NCBI GenBank assembly: GCA_028274465.1
Contig: CM051456.1
Location: 74,076,753 to 74,140,752, forward strand
Length of the DNA: 64,000 nt
Direction: 5' to 3'
DNA from: Plantago ovata
Lineage: Eukaryota; Streptophyta; Magnoliopsida; Lamiales; Plantaginaceae
The notes under the pieces were generated by a model. That model saw only the letters and a list, made by a program, of their open reading frames with translations. It was not told the origin of the DNA and ran no database searches. A program made the position numbers and the translations under genes. Positions 10,484 to 21,370 of the stretch are shown here, in pieces (position 1 is the first letter of the stretch; each line of letters opens with the position of its first letter).

Positions 10484-10800
10484 AATCTAGACCTATCATA
10501 TTCCAATTATCTTGATAGAAATCAACTCCAAGTCCATAAGGACCTAGAGCTTTGTCTCTACCTATATTAAAAACAACTTCTTTGACTTCAAGTGCAGAAA
10601 CTTCAACAAATAGAGCATATTGCTTATCATTGGTCAATGAAGGAGTAATAACACTTCGAAATTTTTGAAGAGAACCCCCTGCTGACTTTGAGCTCTAAAA
10701 AAAATAATAAAACTGATCACACACTAGTTTAGGATCAGTGAGCCACTCTTCTTGATCACTTTTGATTTTGATTCCGTGAACAAAACTCCTTTTTTTATGA
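10484..10800 (-). pseudogene. LINE (L1-type) reverse-transcriptase fragment
   Basis: Minus-strand translation gives IKSDQEEWLTDP followed by a broken segment and then EVKEVVFNIGRDKALGPYG...FYQDNW. This matches the conserved start of plant L1 reverse transcriptase (W.D...I; EV..AVF.....KAPGPDG...F....W). An in-frame stop after DQFYYFF and the KAPGPDG-to-KALGPYG changes mark it as dead. About 100 residues remain; no endonuclease, poly-A or target duplication seen. Confidence 0.7.
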
Positions 10801-10985
10801 GCCGCAACTAGGATGTATGCGAACAGAGCCGTTCGTGAACGTTCGCGAAAAAGCTCGGTCAACGTTCGGTTCGTGTTCGAGTTGATCCGAACACGAACAG
10901 TTCGTGAACGAGCTCGAGTACTTTCGAACGAGTATCAGCTTAGTTCCTAAAGGCTCGAGTGTTCGCGAACCGTTTGCGAACATAC
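10801..10985. repeat. TTCG/CGAA-rich subterminal-type repeat block
   Basis: Dense short palindromic words such as GTTCGTGAAC, GTTCGCGAAC and CGAGCTCG. This texture is typical of subterminal regions of plant DNA transposons. No second end or transposase found, so the family is unknown. Confidence 0.45.
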
Positions 10986-11335
10986 ATAATATATATAATT
11001 ATTATTTATGTTTCTTTTAATATATTATAGTATAAAAGCATACATAATCCTAAATCCCTAATTAATAATTATAAGCCGCCATTCCCCATTCTCCACTCTT
11101 CGTCTCTTCCCACTCTTCATCTCAAATTTCAATTCATTCTTTATCTTCGATGGAGACTGAGACCGACCAAGTCTCAACTATCCAGTTCTGGGAATTCCAC
11201 GTCGTATAAGACCTCCCAGTTCCGACCAAGATCCGGTAAACTTTATTCATTCAATTTCAAATTTTATTGCTCTGTTTAGGGGAGTTTAGGCTTTGGTTAG
11301 TGAAAAGCTCATTAGTTTGTTAATTAATTACTTCA
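10986..11335. other. Unassigned AT-rich stretch with a short gene-like piece
   Basis: A TATA-rich start, then a pyrimidine-rich leader and an ATG at about 11150 that opens only about 20 codons before a stop (METETDQVSTIQFWEFHVV). A GGTAAAC splice-donor-like site follows at about 11235. It may be a broken first exon of a host or captured gene; I cannot identify it. Confidence 0.25.
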
Positions 11336-11623
11336 GAAAATTACATAAACCAACCACTTGAGGGTACCTAATTACAAAAAAAGCTAGTTTAAATAACTAG
11401 TTACAAATAAGGCCATTCTAATTTATTTGGCCCTAATTTTCGCTCATTCTTTCCAATTGTACCCCTGCCCCTTTCTTCCTCTGCAAGCCGGCAAATAAAC
11501 ACGTATTCAATCTCATTTATTTCTCTCTCAGCTCGAAATCAAATTTCGTTCCATTTTCGTACGGATTTTTTCCTTTTTTTCGTTTGAAATCGTGAATCGA
11601 CTGCGTTCTTCGTGTTGTTTGCT

Positions 11624-14581
11624 ATGGATTTGTTGATTTCGTTGAAATTGAATGGGTTGTGTTATGCGTGGGTGGTGAGGGGTGAAATTTCGTTTTCTGA
11701 ATTGCTTGATGTTGCGGTGTCTAAGCTTAATCTGAAGGATTTGGATTCGACTCAGTTCCAGTATTGGATCGGTGAGAATCGATATATTGTTTTCAGTGAT
11801 GACGATTTGAAAGCTATGATTATGCTCTGTTCTGCCAATGGCATGAAATTTGTCAATATGGATGTTTTGGTTGGGTATTCTGATGATTGCGTTGAAAAAC
11901 CTGTGAAACGAGCTAGACTGAGCATTGATTGTGAGGACAGTAGATCTGTGTTGTCTGAAACTAGGGTTTCAGTGGGTGAAACTAGCTTTGGTGTTGATAC
12001 TAGGCCTGATCTGCTTGAAACTAGGGATACTATTCTTTCTCTGGTTGAAACTAGGACTGGGATGTTTGAAACTAGTGATAAATTGGTTGAAACTAGTTGT
12101 GGTGTGGCTGAAACTAGGGCTGAAACTAGTGGTAGTAGGCCTAGAGGGTCTGAAACTAGACTTGAAACTAGGGGTTCATGTTCTACGGTTGGTAAGGTTG
12201 TTTGTGCAGGTCCTAGCAGGTTTGCTTCTCAGGTGATTGTGGCTGAAACTAGTGAGGATCCACTAGTTTCAGGTCATGCTGCGCTGGTTTCATCTGATGT
12301 TCCTTTTAATAATAATGTCAATGAGGTTGCTATTTATGGAGGTGTGCCACAGGCTAGGGAGAATGTGTTGTTGTCTCAAGGGTGGCATAGGGAAATTAGG
12401 GAGGTTGGTCAGTCGTTTCCTGGAGGTGTGAAGGCGTTTAGGATTGCTCTTGCTAAGTTTTCGATTGCACTTGGTTTCAGGCTTAAGATTGTGAAGAATA
12501 ATCCGCAGAAACTTAGAGCTATTTGTAGCAAACATGCTGTTGATGGGTGTCAATGGATGGTTTGCGGATTGCTTTATATTGCTAATGGCTGGTTTTACAT
12601 TAAGGATTTGGTGAATGAACATACATGTGTGCTTTCGCCTCTTCTCGATAAAGGTGATTTGTTAGCTACTACACTTATGGCGGATTTGATCAGGGATTCA
12701 ATGACTATCACCTCTGCTACTGGTGGCAATGAGATAAAGAAATTCTTCTGGGATTTATACAAGATAGAGGTTTCGTATAGCAAGGCTTATAGGGCATTGG
12801 AGAAAGTTCGAACTGATGTTTTTGGGGACTACCATCTGTCATTCAATGAGCTTGAGTGGTACTTGGAGGCTCTGAAGCGCACGAATCCTGGTACTTATGT
12901 TGCTCTCGATGTGAGTGAGTCCGATAACCGTTTCAAGAGGTTGTTCATATGCTTTGCTGGCTGTATGGAGGGATTCGAGCACTGCCGTCCTATTCTCTTT
13001 CTTGATGGTGCTCATCTGAGGTCTAGATTTAAAGGGTGTTTGTTAGCTGCTACCGGGAAAGACGCTAATGATGGTATGCCTTTCTTTTTATTCTCTTTGC
13101 GCTCTGAAACTAGCTTTTTGTGTGAGCTGAAACTAGCACTTTACTAGCATTTTGGTCTTGAAACTAGCATTTTGGTCTTTGAAACTAGCATTCTGGTCTT
13201 GAAACTAGCATTTTGGCATCTGAAACTAGCTTTGAAACTAGCATTCTGGTCTTGAAACTAGCATTTTGGTATCTGAAACTAGCTTTGATGTCCCTGAAAC
13301 TAGCATTAATATCCCTGAAACCAGTTTATTTTGTGTTTTTTATCAGGTATATTCCCGTTTGCCTTTGCAATTGTCGATGCAGAAAACAATGAAAACTGGT
13401 TGTGGTTTTTGGAGAACCTGAATCAGGTTTTGAGAGAGAATAGGGTGATTGCGATGATATCTGACCGTGCACCCGGGCTAATCCAGGGTATCCCAGCCGT
13501 TTTTGGTGAGAGAGCTCACCACTTTTACTGTCTTGAGCACCTGAAGAGAAATTTGAGAGATTCTTTTGGGAAGTGTCGCATAGAGCGTAGTTTGAGGGAG
13601 ACATTTGTGTTCCGCCTGAGCGAGTGTGCTTATGCTGTGAGTGATGATCTGTTGCAAGAGAAGCTGGATATGTGGCGTGAGGAAGGGTCACATACTCTTG
13701 TTAGTTTCATTGATAGCGTCCCACTTGATCATTGGACAAATGCATTATCTCCTCCGATTCGCTATGGCGAGATGTTTTCGAATGTAGCTGAGTCTTTCAA
13801 TTTGTGGATCGATGCAGGCCGTGGTCTCCCTGTGAAGCATCTGATTGAATTTATACGTGAGAAGGTCATGGTTCTTTTTGAGAAGAGGAGGAATCAGTCT
13901 CTAAACTGGAATGGTGTTCTATGTCCCGAAAGGGATAAGAAGTTCAGGGATATGGTGAGTGAGAGTCAGCACTGGTTGACTGTGACATCGAATGTTAATG
14001 TTGTGAGTGTGTATTCTAATCCCAGCGTCACAGTCGATCTGGATGAACGTACTTGCTCTTGCAGGTTTGTATTTCTTATTCATTTTCTGGAATGAAACTA
14101 GCTCTGAAACTAGGTTTTTTTTTGTTGAATGAGGTCCTGAAACTAGCATTTTAGCAGCTGAAACTAGCTTAATGATGCCCCCCTGAAACTAGTGTTTTAT
14201 TGTGTTGAATTTAGTGTCTGAAACTAATGTTTTTCTTGATGCAGGTGGTGGACAGTTAATGGTTTCCCTTGTGCACATGCTGTTGCTGCGATGAAGAGGT
14301 CGAGGATCAGGATGGATGATTTCATTGACACGTATTTCCATGTTACTTCATACAGGACATCGTATTCCTTCCCCATCTTCCCTGTGCCGTCCATTTTGAA
14401 GCACCAGATATGCATGGAGGTTCCACCCAAAGGTATCAATCCACCGATTACCAAGAGGCCTCGTGGGCGCCCGAAGAGTAAACGTATCAGGTCTAGGGGT
14501 GAAGTGGTGCAGACGAAGCGATGTGGACGTTGTGGTCGTAGTGGGCACAATAGGAAGACATGCACTGCTCCTATTTCTTGA
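11624..14581 (+). CDS. Intact MULE transposase, three exons, 834 aa
   Basis: Exons 11624-13073, 13347-14064 and 14245-14581 (2,505 nt, 835 codons with stop), all with GT...AG introns and consistent phases, and no stop in frame. The start ATG at 11624 is preferred over an upstream GTG. Residues 1-80 resemble a PB1-like domain. Residues about 105-215 are a low-complexity linker of ETR/ETS units encoded by GAAACTAG repeats. The MuDR N-terminal domain follows (FPGGVKAFRIALAKFS). The DDE core shows LFLDGAHL (Asp near 459), ISDRAPG (near 521) and VAESFN (Glu near 629). A SWIM finger is split by intron 2 (CSC...FPCAH, near 719-733). An AT-hook-like RPRGRPKSKR and a knuckle CGRCGRSGHNRKTC close the protein. 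It should bind MULE ends in the nucleus and catalyse cut-and-paste transposition. Confidence 0.9.
11950..12255 (+). repeat. Coding segment built of GAAACTAG repeats
   Basis: Eleven GAAACTAG copies lie in the same reading frame of exon 1. GAA-ACT-AGx gives Glu-Thr-Arg or Glu-Thr-Ser, producing a series of ETR/ETS units. One inverted copy (CTAGTTTC) near 12263 encodes Leu-Val-Ser. The frame is kept although spacing varies. Confidence 0.85.
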
Positions 14582-17500
14582 AGGAGTTCTGTTTCCTGTC
14601 TTGTTGTTCTCCGTTATGAAACTAGAGATTTTTCGACTCTTTTTTGGTTATGTGTTTTGATGATTTTTTATTATTCTGTTTTTATCGGATCGTATCTTTA
14701 TGAGACAATTACTTTCATTCATTATTTTTTGTGTTTTGATCTGTGTTATGTTATACAATCCTGAAACTAGGGTCTTATGATCCTATGAAACTAGCATTTT
14801 TTAGTTGTGAAACTAGCTCATTTTGGGGGTGAAGGGGTTCATGTCACTTGCAGCTATTTGAAACTAGCTGAAACTAGCTTTTTTAGGTGTGAAACTAGCA
14901 TTATGAGGAGCTGAAACTAGCTCATTTTGGGGTGAAGGGTTCATGTCACTTGCAGCTATCTGAAACTAGCTGAAACTAGCTGTGAAACTAGCATTATTGA
15001 GCATCTGAAACTTGCAATACAATTAGAGAAACTAGTTCATATTACTTTCACACACATACTAGAAATTAACGTGATACCCTACGAACTAATAATTGTTTAT
15101 ACGTGATTCAACATACTACACAGCTACGACACTGATTAAGCTAACTAAACACCCCATAGCAGCACTTTTTTACCGCGCCTCTTCATCCAATGTCTCCTGG
15201 CTGAGATCGTACCTTTGTCCTTCACAGAGGAACGTCCTGATGATTTGTGCTCTGTACCGACAACATTCTTCGAACGAGAAGATATTATCTTCAGAACCCG
15301 TTGATTTTATGCTCCAGACCTCATTGCCATTCACTCTGGCGTCGATGATCTTGAGGATCATTATACCGCATTCGACTCCTACTTGTTGTGGGCAATCATC
15401 ATGGTCCTCGGATGTGAATGAAACACCTCTGAATCTCTCGTAGTAGCTGTCAGCATCTTCATCACCAACCGGATTGTCCATTCTTGTCTTATGATTCTCT
15501 CGACAAAGTTGCGCTGTGGAAAATTGTAAATGTAAGGAAAGGGCTTTTTAGATTTCAGAAATGATCATGAAACTTGCTTTTATGTGGCCTGAAACTAGCA
15601 TATTATCAGTTGAAACTAGCAAAATATTGCAATGAAACTAGCCTTAATTACCAAACAGTCATATAGAATATAAAAATACACACACATACCACTTTTTCAC
15701 TTGCTACGTAGTATTCGTCAGAGTTGTCTGCTTTGTGCCTGAGAGTGTTGTAAAGGCGGAACTGTGATGTTGTTGTGTCCAACTCAAGTAGCACCCAGTG
15801 GCCTTTAATGATCAGCGGGAAGAATAGCACCTCTTCAACTGTGAGTGTTTTGAGTTTTGTTATTACGCCATTGAGCACACTCTCTTCCTCTGCTGGGGTC
15901 ATTTCGTAGCTGAGCATTTCCTGCAATACATTTTTGTTTCTTCTTTTAATTAGGTGTCATTCTTTTTTGTTAATGCAATGTTTAGTTCGTGGACTTACAT
16001 AAAGCAGTGAGTCGAAAAAACCAAACTTGTTCTCCTTTGCCTTTTCATTCGCTTGATCCACCAGACGATTCCCCCATAGATCTACTGTCTGCATTTAAAA
16101 CGAAGTCGTTATTTTTCAAATGAAACTAGCATTTTATACCCTATAAACTCCTGAAACTAGCATACACCGTGCCATGAAACTAGCATTTTTCACCATACAA
16201 TATCATGAAACTAGGAGACAACCTCATGAAACTAGCTTTTCATATCACACAATGTCCTGAAACTAGCATTTTATACCCTATAAACTCCTGAAACTAGCAT
16301 ATATTGGCATGAAACTAGCATACCGTGCCATGAAACTAGCATTTTTCACCATACAATATCATGAAACTAGGAGACAACCTCATGAAACTAGCTTTTCATA
16401 TCACACAATGTCCTGAAACTAGCATTTTATACACTATAAACTCCTGAAACTAGCATATATTGGCATTAAACTAGCATACCGTGCCATGAAACTAACATTT
16501 TTCACCATACAATATCACACAATGTCCTGAAACTAGCATTTTAACTCTCACAATGGCCTGAAACTAGCATACAATGAACAGTTTTTCCCTTACCACACTG
16601 CTTATGCAGTCTTCTCTGATCAGGTATGCTACTTCCTTCATCGTCATCCTCTCTGTTCCTTTCTTGTATATCCAACAGCTATTTTTTCGGAAACAAGAAA
16701 GTATTATCAGATCACATAGACACAGTAATTAACATAAGTGATATTTTTTAAATGATTTTAAGTGATGAGCATGCTGACCTCTTTTCGTTGTAGCTGTTTA
16801 TCTTGACCAACCTATCTCTGTCATTCTGGTCGAGGTACTTTGTTGTCCTGTACTTGTTGTCGAAGGTGAGTCCTTCAACCTTACTGCTTGACTTGTGGTA
16901 TTGTGTTGCCATTCCTGAGATGCTCTTGCCGGGGTTGTTGATTTGTTCCCCAGTCAACTCAACCGAGCTCTGCGACGCCGAAACTAGCATGTCCTGACTC
17001 AATTGTTCCTGTGAAGATAGAACAATTGCATCCGACATCTTCAAATCTTGCACGAACTGATCCTGAGAAGAGGCGACCATTGTTGTGTCATGTGATGTCT
17101 TCATCTTCTTTTTATTGTCATTGTAGACAAACTGATCGTCCCTCTTCACCGGCTGTCGATCTTTTTGCTTTATTCTCTGCACGTACGATGCTGGTTTCGA
17201 TGTAGTGACAGGAATTGCTGCTATTGGTGTGGTGCTGTCATCTACATCGTCATCAACATCGTCGTGTTGCTGTTGTTGTGCCCTTCCTCCTCTCCTTCCT
17301 CTTCCCCTTCCTGTCCTTGCTCTCCCTCGCCCCTGCCCTTTCTTGTGTGTCTCTGTTGGTATCATGCACATTTTCTCGTACTCACTCGCCTTCATCTCTA
17401 GCGACAGGTTTTCATTGCGCAAATCAGCTGCGACTTCCTCCACTTCAACCATTTTTTGATGCATCTGTGCATTTGTTTCTTCCAGGGTTTCTATCTTTCG

Positions 17501-19135
17501 TCCCATCTCTTGCACACTATTCTTGAGATCGAGATTTTCAGCCAATGTCTCATTCAGTTTGGCTTGAAGGGTATTGGTCGAGCTGTGTGCTTGCTGGATA
17601 CGGTTATCTTTCATTGTCACACCAGCTTTCAGACTGCTGATCTCTTTATTTGCTTCTTCGAGCTTAGCTTTCAGCTTCTTGTTTTCAGCATCGGTTCTCG
17701 ACACTAGGGTCAACAATCTCTCCCTGTCACTGTTGGATGAATTTAGCTCGGCTTGCACCGTTGCTCTTTCTCTGTTTGCTTGTTCAAACGATGCTTTCAT
17801 CGTAGTATACATACTCATCGCTTTTTCTGTTTGTCTTATTTGCTCCACATACTTTCCTTTGTAGTCCTCCTCCTCCTCGTCATCTTCCTCCTCGTCATCC
17901 TCCTCCTCGTCATCCTCCTCCTCTCCCGAAGTGTCTGAAACTAGCAGAGATTAGCATGAAATTAGCTTTTTCATATCATACATTCTGAAACTAGCATTTT
18001 ACACCGTACAATATCCTGAAACTAGCATAAAGTGTCATGAAACTAGCTTTTCATATCACACAATGTCCTGAAACTAGCATTTTATACACTGTAAACTCCT
18101 GAAACTAGCATATATTGGCATGAAACTAGCATTATAACTCACACAATGTACTGAAACTAGCATGTAATGGATTGAAACTAGCATTTTACACCGTACAATA
18201 TCCTGAAACTAGCATAAAGTTTCCTGAAACTAGCATAAAGTGTCATGAAACTAGCTTTTCATATCACACAATGTCCTGAAACTAGCATTTTATACACTGT
18301 AAACTCCTGAAACTAGCATATATTGGCATGAATCTAGCATTATAACTCACATAATGTACTGAAACTAGCATATAATGGATTGAAACTAGCATTTTATTGC
18401 ATATAATATACTGAAACCAACATAAACTAGCATTATAAGTCCCACATACCATCATTCTGCCCCTCTTGTTGATCCTGGCTGTCTTGCGGATCGAGATTAC
18501 CTTCTTCCCTCATGCTGGCTATCACAGAAGTAGTGCTGTCGAAGAAATCGCCTAATGCAAACGATGGTCCAGGAGTCAAATTTATTGGTTGTGCATTCAT
18601 TGGCGGCTCTTTGCTGCTTGCTGATCTCTTGCTCAGCCACAGTCGCTAGTCGGTCGATACCACTAGTTCCAGCTGGCTCTTCTTGCCTGCTCTCTTGCTC
18701 AGCCTGTGTTTCTTCTTGTTGATGGACCTGTGTTGCTCAGCCTGTGCTCCTTCAATTCCGAGCAATTGTCTTTCCATTTCTGTCATTGGTTCCTCATCTT
18801 TTAACTGAAACGAAGAGCAAAAAAGAGGCTGAAACTAACATCTTGATATTTAATTTCGAATCCAAATCCAAACATACAATACGTTTTCTTGAAACTAGAA
18901 CACATACCAGATTGTCCTCAATTTCATCCATAGTTTTCCCTACGATTGCACTGTACAATGCCTGAGATCCCATTTCAGGCATCTTGGGAAAGCATTTTCT
19001 GCTGCTTCCTCTACGAGATGGGTGTTTCGCATATGAGGTACTGCATCAAACGAAGCAAGACATTTTATTAAAAAATGGACCGAAACTAGGATGTTTTTGT
19101 ATCAGATAATGCCCTGAAACTAGTGAAATTAGCAT
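13100..19135 (+). repeat. Dispersed strand-biased GAAACTAG array in MULE-2
   Basis: About 65 further copies of GAAACTAG (76 by eye from 11950 to 19135), usually as TGAAACTAGC(ATTTT), lie in both introns of the transposase, the space between the genes, and the introns of the Ulp1-like gene. They sit on the plus strand even where the host gene is on minus. Larger units also recur: 16130-16260 is echoed at 16255-16390 and 16395-16500, and about 18000-18180 is echoed at 18190-18390. Exons are almost free of it except the two protein linkers. Confidence 0.9.
14582..15169. other. Space between the two MULE-2 genes
   Basis: Presumed 3' ends of the convergent genes. About a dozen GAAACTAG copies and a duplicated stretch (GGTGAAGGGGTTCATGTCAC, near 14828 and 14932) are present. 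No ORF of note. Confidence 0.5.
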
Positions 19136-19672
19136 AAATACACTTACCATCAGCATTTGCAGACATCCGGCGTGTGTTGTGCTTTGAGGATCGAGAGAAT
19201 CGTTGAAGTGCTCGAGTATCCTTTGTGACCAGTTGTACTTCCTCTCGGTCAAGTCACTGGCGTAGTCGATGTACTTCCAAGGCAAGTTATTGCCCTTGTT
19301 TACCATGAGTCCTTCACAGAGGAGGTACAAGACCACGTTTATTGCGAAATCACCCTTGTTCATCCGTTGCCTCTGTCTCACTTGATTGTTCAACCTTGCC
19401 TCTATCGTTGCTTTTGTCAGTTTGAAGTTACTCCTTGAATTCTTTTCGGGGTAGTTTCTGTTGACGAACTCGGTGTTCTCAAGCATGCCCCGCTGCATTT
19501 TTATTTTCACTGTCCCATCTATTGGACCGAAGAAGAGCCTCACTTTTTCCTCTGTTAATCTCACTCTTCTCGTACCAATAAGCAGTGTGCTGGTGTTCTT
19601 GTCATAACTGGGAATACCCGCCTCAGGCATCATAGTTCTTGAAGAAGTAGTTCGTCTGGACCTTTTTGTCAA
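15170..19672 (-). CDS. Ulp1/SENP-like cysteine protease gene of MULE-2 (multi-exon; 5' end uncertain)
   Basis: Minus-strand exons, by eye: 19672(or beyond)-19148, about 19035-18908, about 18810-18600, about 18600-18445, about 17940-16775, 16685-16595, about 16090-16000, about 15920-15698 and about 15520-15170. The N-terminal part (VRLTEEKVRLFFGPIDG...WKYIDYASDLTERKYNW) resembles the DUF1985/mobile-domain region of transposon Ulp1 proteins. A Glu/Asp run, a long coiled coil (about 17850-17400), and an Arg-Gly tract follow. The C-terminal peptidase C48 part has GHWVLLELD (catalytic His) and PQQVGVECGIMIL (Gln and catalytic Cys). No stop interrupts these exons; the last junction needs a donor inside GCAA|GTGAAA. 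Predicted to cleave SUMO-like conjugates. Introns are packed with antisense GAAACTAG. The start may lie in the gap. Confidence 0.75.
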
Positions 19673-19810
19673 TGAACTTCTTCAACAGCACCCTGAATGG
19701 GGTTCTCATTAGTTGCTCTTCATTCTGTTTTAGGGGAGTTGTGCGAGAAATTGAGCTGTCAATCGCCGTCCCCTCGCTTGCATATAGTTGGCACTGATGG
19801 CCCTGAAAAC

Positions 19811-19910
19811 NNNNNNNNNNNNNNNNNNNNNNNNNNNNNNNNNNNNNNNNNNNNNNNNNNNNNNNNNNNNNNNNNNNNNNNNNNNNNNNNNNNNNNNNNN
19901 NNNNNNNNNN
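19811..19910. other. Assembly gap of 100 N
   Basis: Exactly 100 N, the usual placeholder for unknown length. MULE-2 is on the left and a Sirevirus-like fragment on the right, so the right end of MULE-2 is missing. Confidence 0.99.
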
Positions 19911-20173
19911 CGCCACTGACCATAGAACCTCTTGCTGAAAAAGAGCAAAGTTCTAAAAGACAAGCAGAATCTGAGTTAAATTCAGCAAGTCCCAAAAAGA
20001 GAAAAACTGCTGCTGAAACTCAAGGATTCTGTCATACTGAAAGTCATCAAGCACTGAATGAAGATGATGATGATGATGACAATCAGACAATAGCTCAAGC
20101 CATAAGAGCTAAACCAATTACAGCCTTAACTCCGTCGGGCCATTCAACCTGTGGCTCGCACATTTTTAATAGT
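19911..20173 (+). pseudogene. Fragment of a retroelement ORF, probably Sirevirus-like accessory/env-like region
   Basis: An open reading frame runs from the gap to the copia LTR at 20174. It is charged, with a basic PKKRK stretch and an Asp6 run and no catalytic motif. The continuation after the inserted copia block is probably at 47546, but the two frames differ by one base across the junction. I assign it by position upstream of the Sirevirus-like LTR at 48293, not by sequence recognition. Confidence 0.35.
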
Positions 20174-21370
20174 TGTAAGAAAATATGGTCAGAGTTACCC
20201 CTAGGGTACGCAGCGGAAATTCAAAAAATTTCTTAACATACAGGTTAATTGATTATGTATATGTCGTATATATGTAAACACGTCAATTAGAAGACTAACC
20301 TTACTTCCAAAGCAGCTTCCAAGTCTTCGTAATAATCCGGTGTATCTTCTCCTTCGCCGAAGTCGAAGATATCTGCAATACTTTGATTATCTGCATGACA
20401 ATAAGAGTTAGTTTCCAGCTCCTAGAACCTCAACCTTGGTATCCACGGATGAACAGCCTATCGGAAGAATGCTAGGATATTCTTTGTGTGACCAAGAAGA
20501 CGGGGCGGCGGTTTTCCTCCGGCAAGGTGGCGTGCGCGTAGGCTATATAGAGGAGGGGAGAGCTTTTTATTTTCTCTAAGAAAACTGGGTAGTGAACTGT
20601 GTGTAAAACTATGTCCAAAGCTCTCTAATAGTCTACTATATATAGTAGTCAATAGAAACCTAAAGCATAAGCAATTAGACTTCGTAAAGGAATAAGAATC
20701 TAATTCTTATCGCACTAGGAAACCAATATCAAGTCTAGATTCATTCCCAATCAAATTAAAACTCAATCAAGAAAATCTAACTTATCCCTTGGACTTCTAA
20801 TAGAGAAAGGAGTCGAACTCCTTCCCCTATCCCATCTACGCGCGCGCGCGCTCTCCCATGGGTAATATGTGGGTCCCTATTTTGGGATCCACTTATAGTT
20901 CTAAGGCAATTCATACTCCAAGTAGATTTTGCCCATGTGCATATGTTAATTCTAAATTAACATATCAGTTCAAATAAAAACTCTATTATATTTCCAAAAT
21001 ATAATCTTTAATTGTATTTACATAAAATACAATTAATTAGCCAATTCAATTAATAATTCCAAATCATTAATTGAGCCACCAAATATTATAATTAATTCCA
21101 AATCAATTATAATCCATCAATCACAATTAATTCAAAATTAATTGCGATTCCATCTTCAAGGATATTCTGATAAGCTGAATCACCACATAGTGTGACCCAT
21201 AGGGCCTCATTGTATTAAGCAAGTCCTAGACTAGGGAAAATGGAATTTCTAGACGGTTCCATTTGCAATATTAATACATGAGGACGTTTGAGAGGTTTCT
21301 CAAAGCAAACCCTTTCGTTGCGAAGTCTGTTGCGCTCAACGCGACGATGGTAACGTCCCTTCATCTGACT

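Larger units (their letters stand above)
11336..19810 (+). mobile_element. MULE-2, Ulp1-carrying Mutator-like element (right end lost in the gap)
   Basis: The left terminus GAAAATTACATAAACCAACC (11336 on) matches the minus-strand terminus of MULE-1 (GGGAAAATTACATAAACCCACC), so it is probably the terminal inverted repeat. The element holds a transposase gene on plus (11624-14581) and a convergent Ulp1-like protease gene on minus (15170-19672 or beyond). No right terminal repeat is visible before the N gap, so no target duplication can be checked. MULEs carrying Ulp1-like genes are known in plants (Kaonashi-type); assignment to that group is inferred from gene content. Confidence 0.8.

Noticed and set aside
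11150..11240. Possible first exon of a host gene (METETDQVSTIQFWEF)
   Set aside because: About 20 codons then a stop; no partner exon before the MULE-2 terminus. Too little to name.
17165..17938. Several overlapping plus-strand ORFs opposite the coiled coil
   Set aside because: They are antisense frames of the Ulp1-like gene's Glu/Lys-rich and Arg/Gly-rich exon.
11950..19135. GAAACTAG array read as a CRISPR-like array
   Set aside because: The repeat is 8-10 bp, spacing is irregular (0-60 bp or more), spacers repeat, and the context is a eukaryotic transposon.
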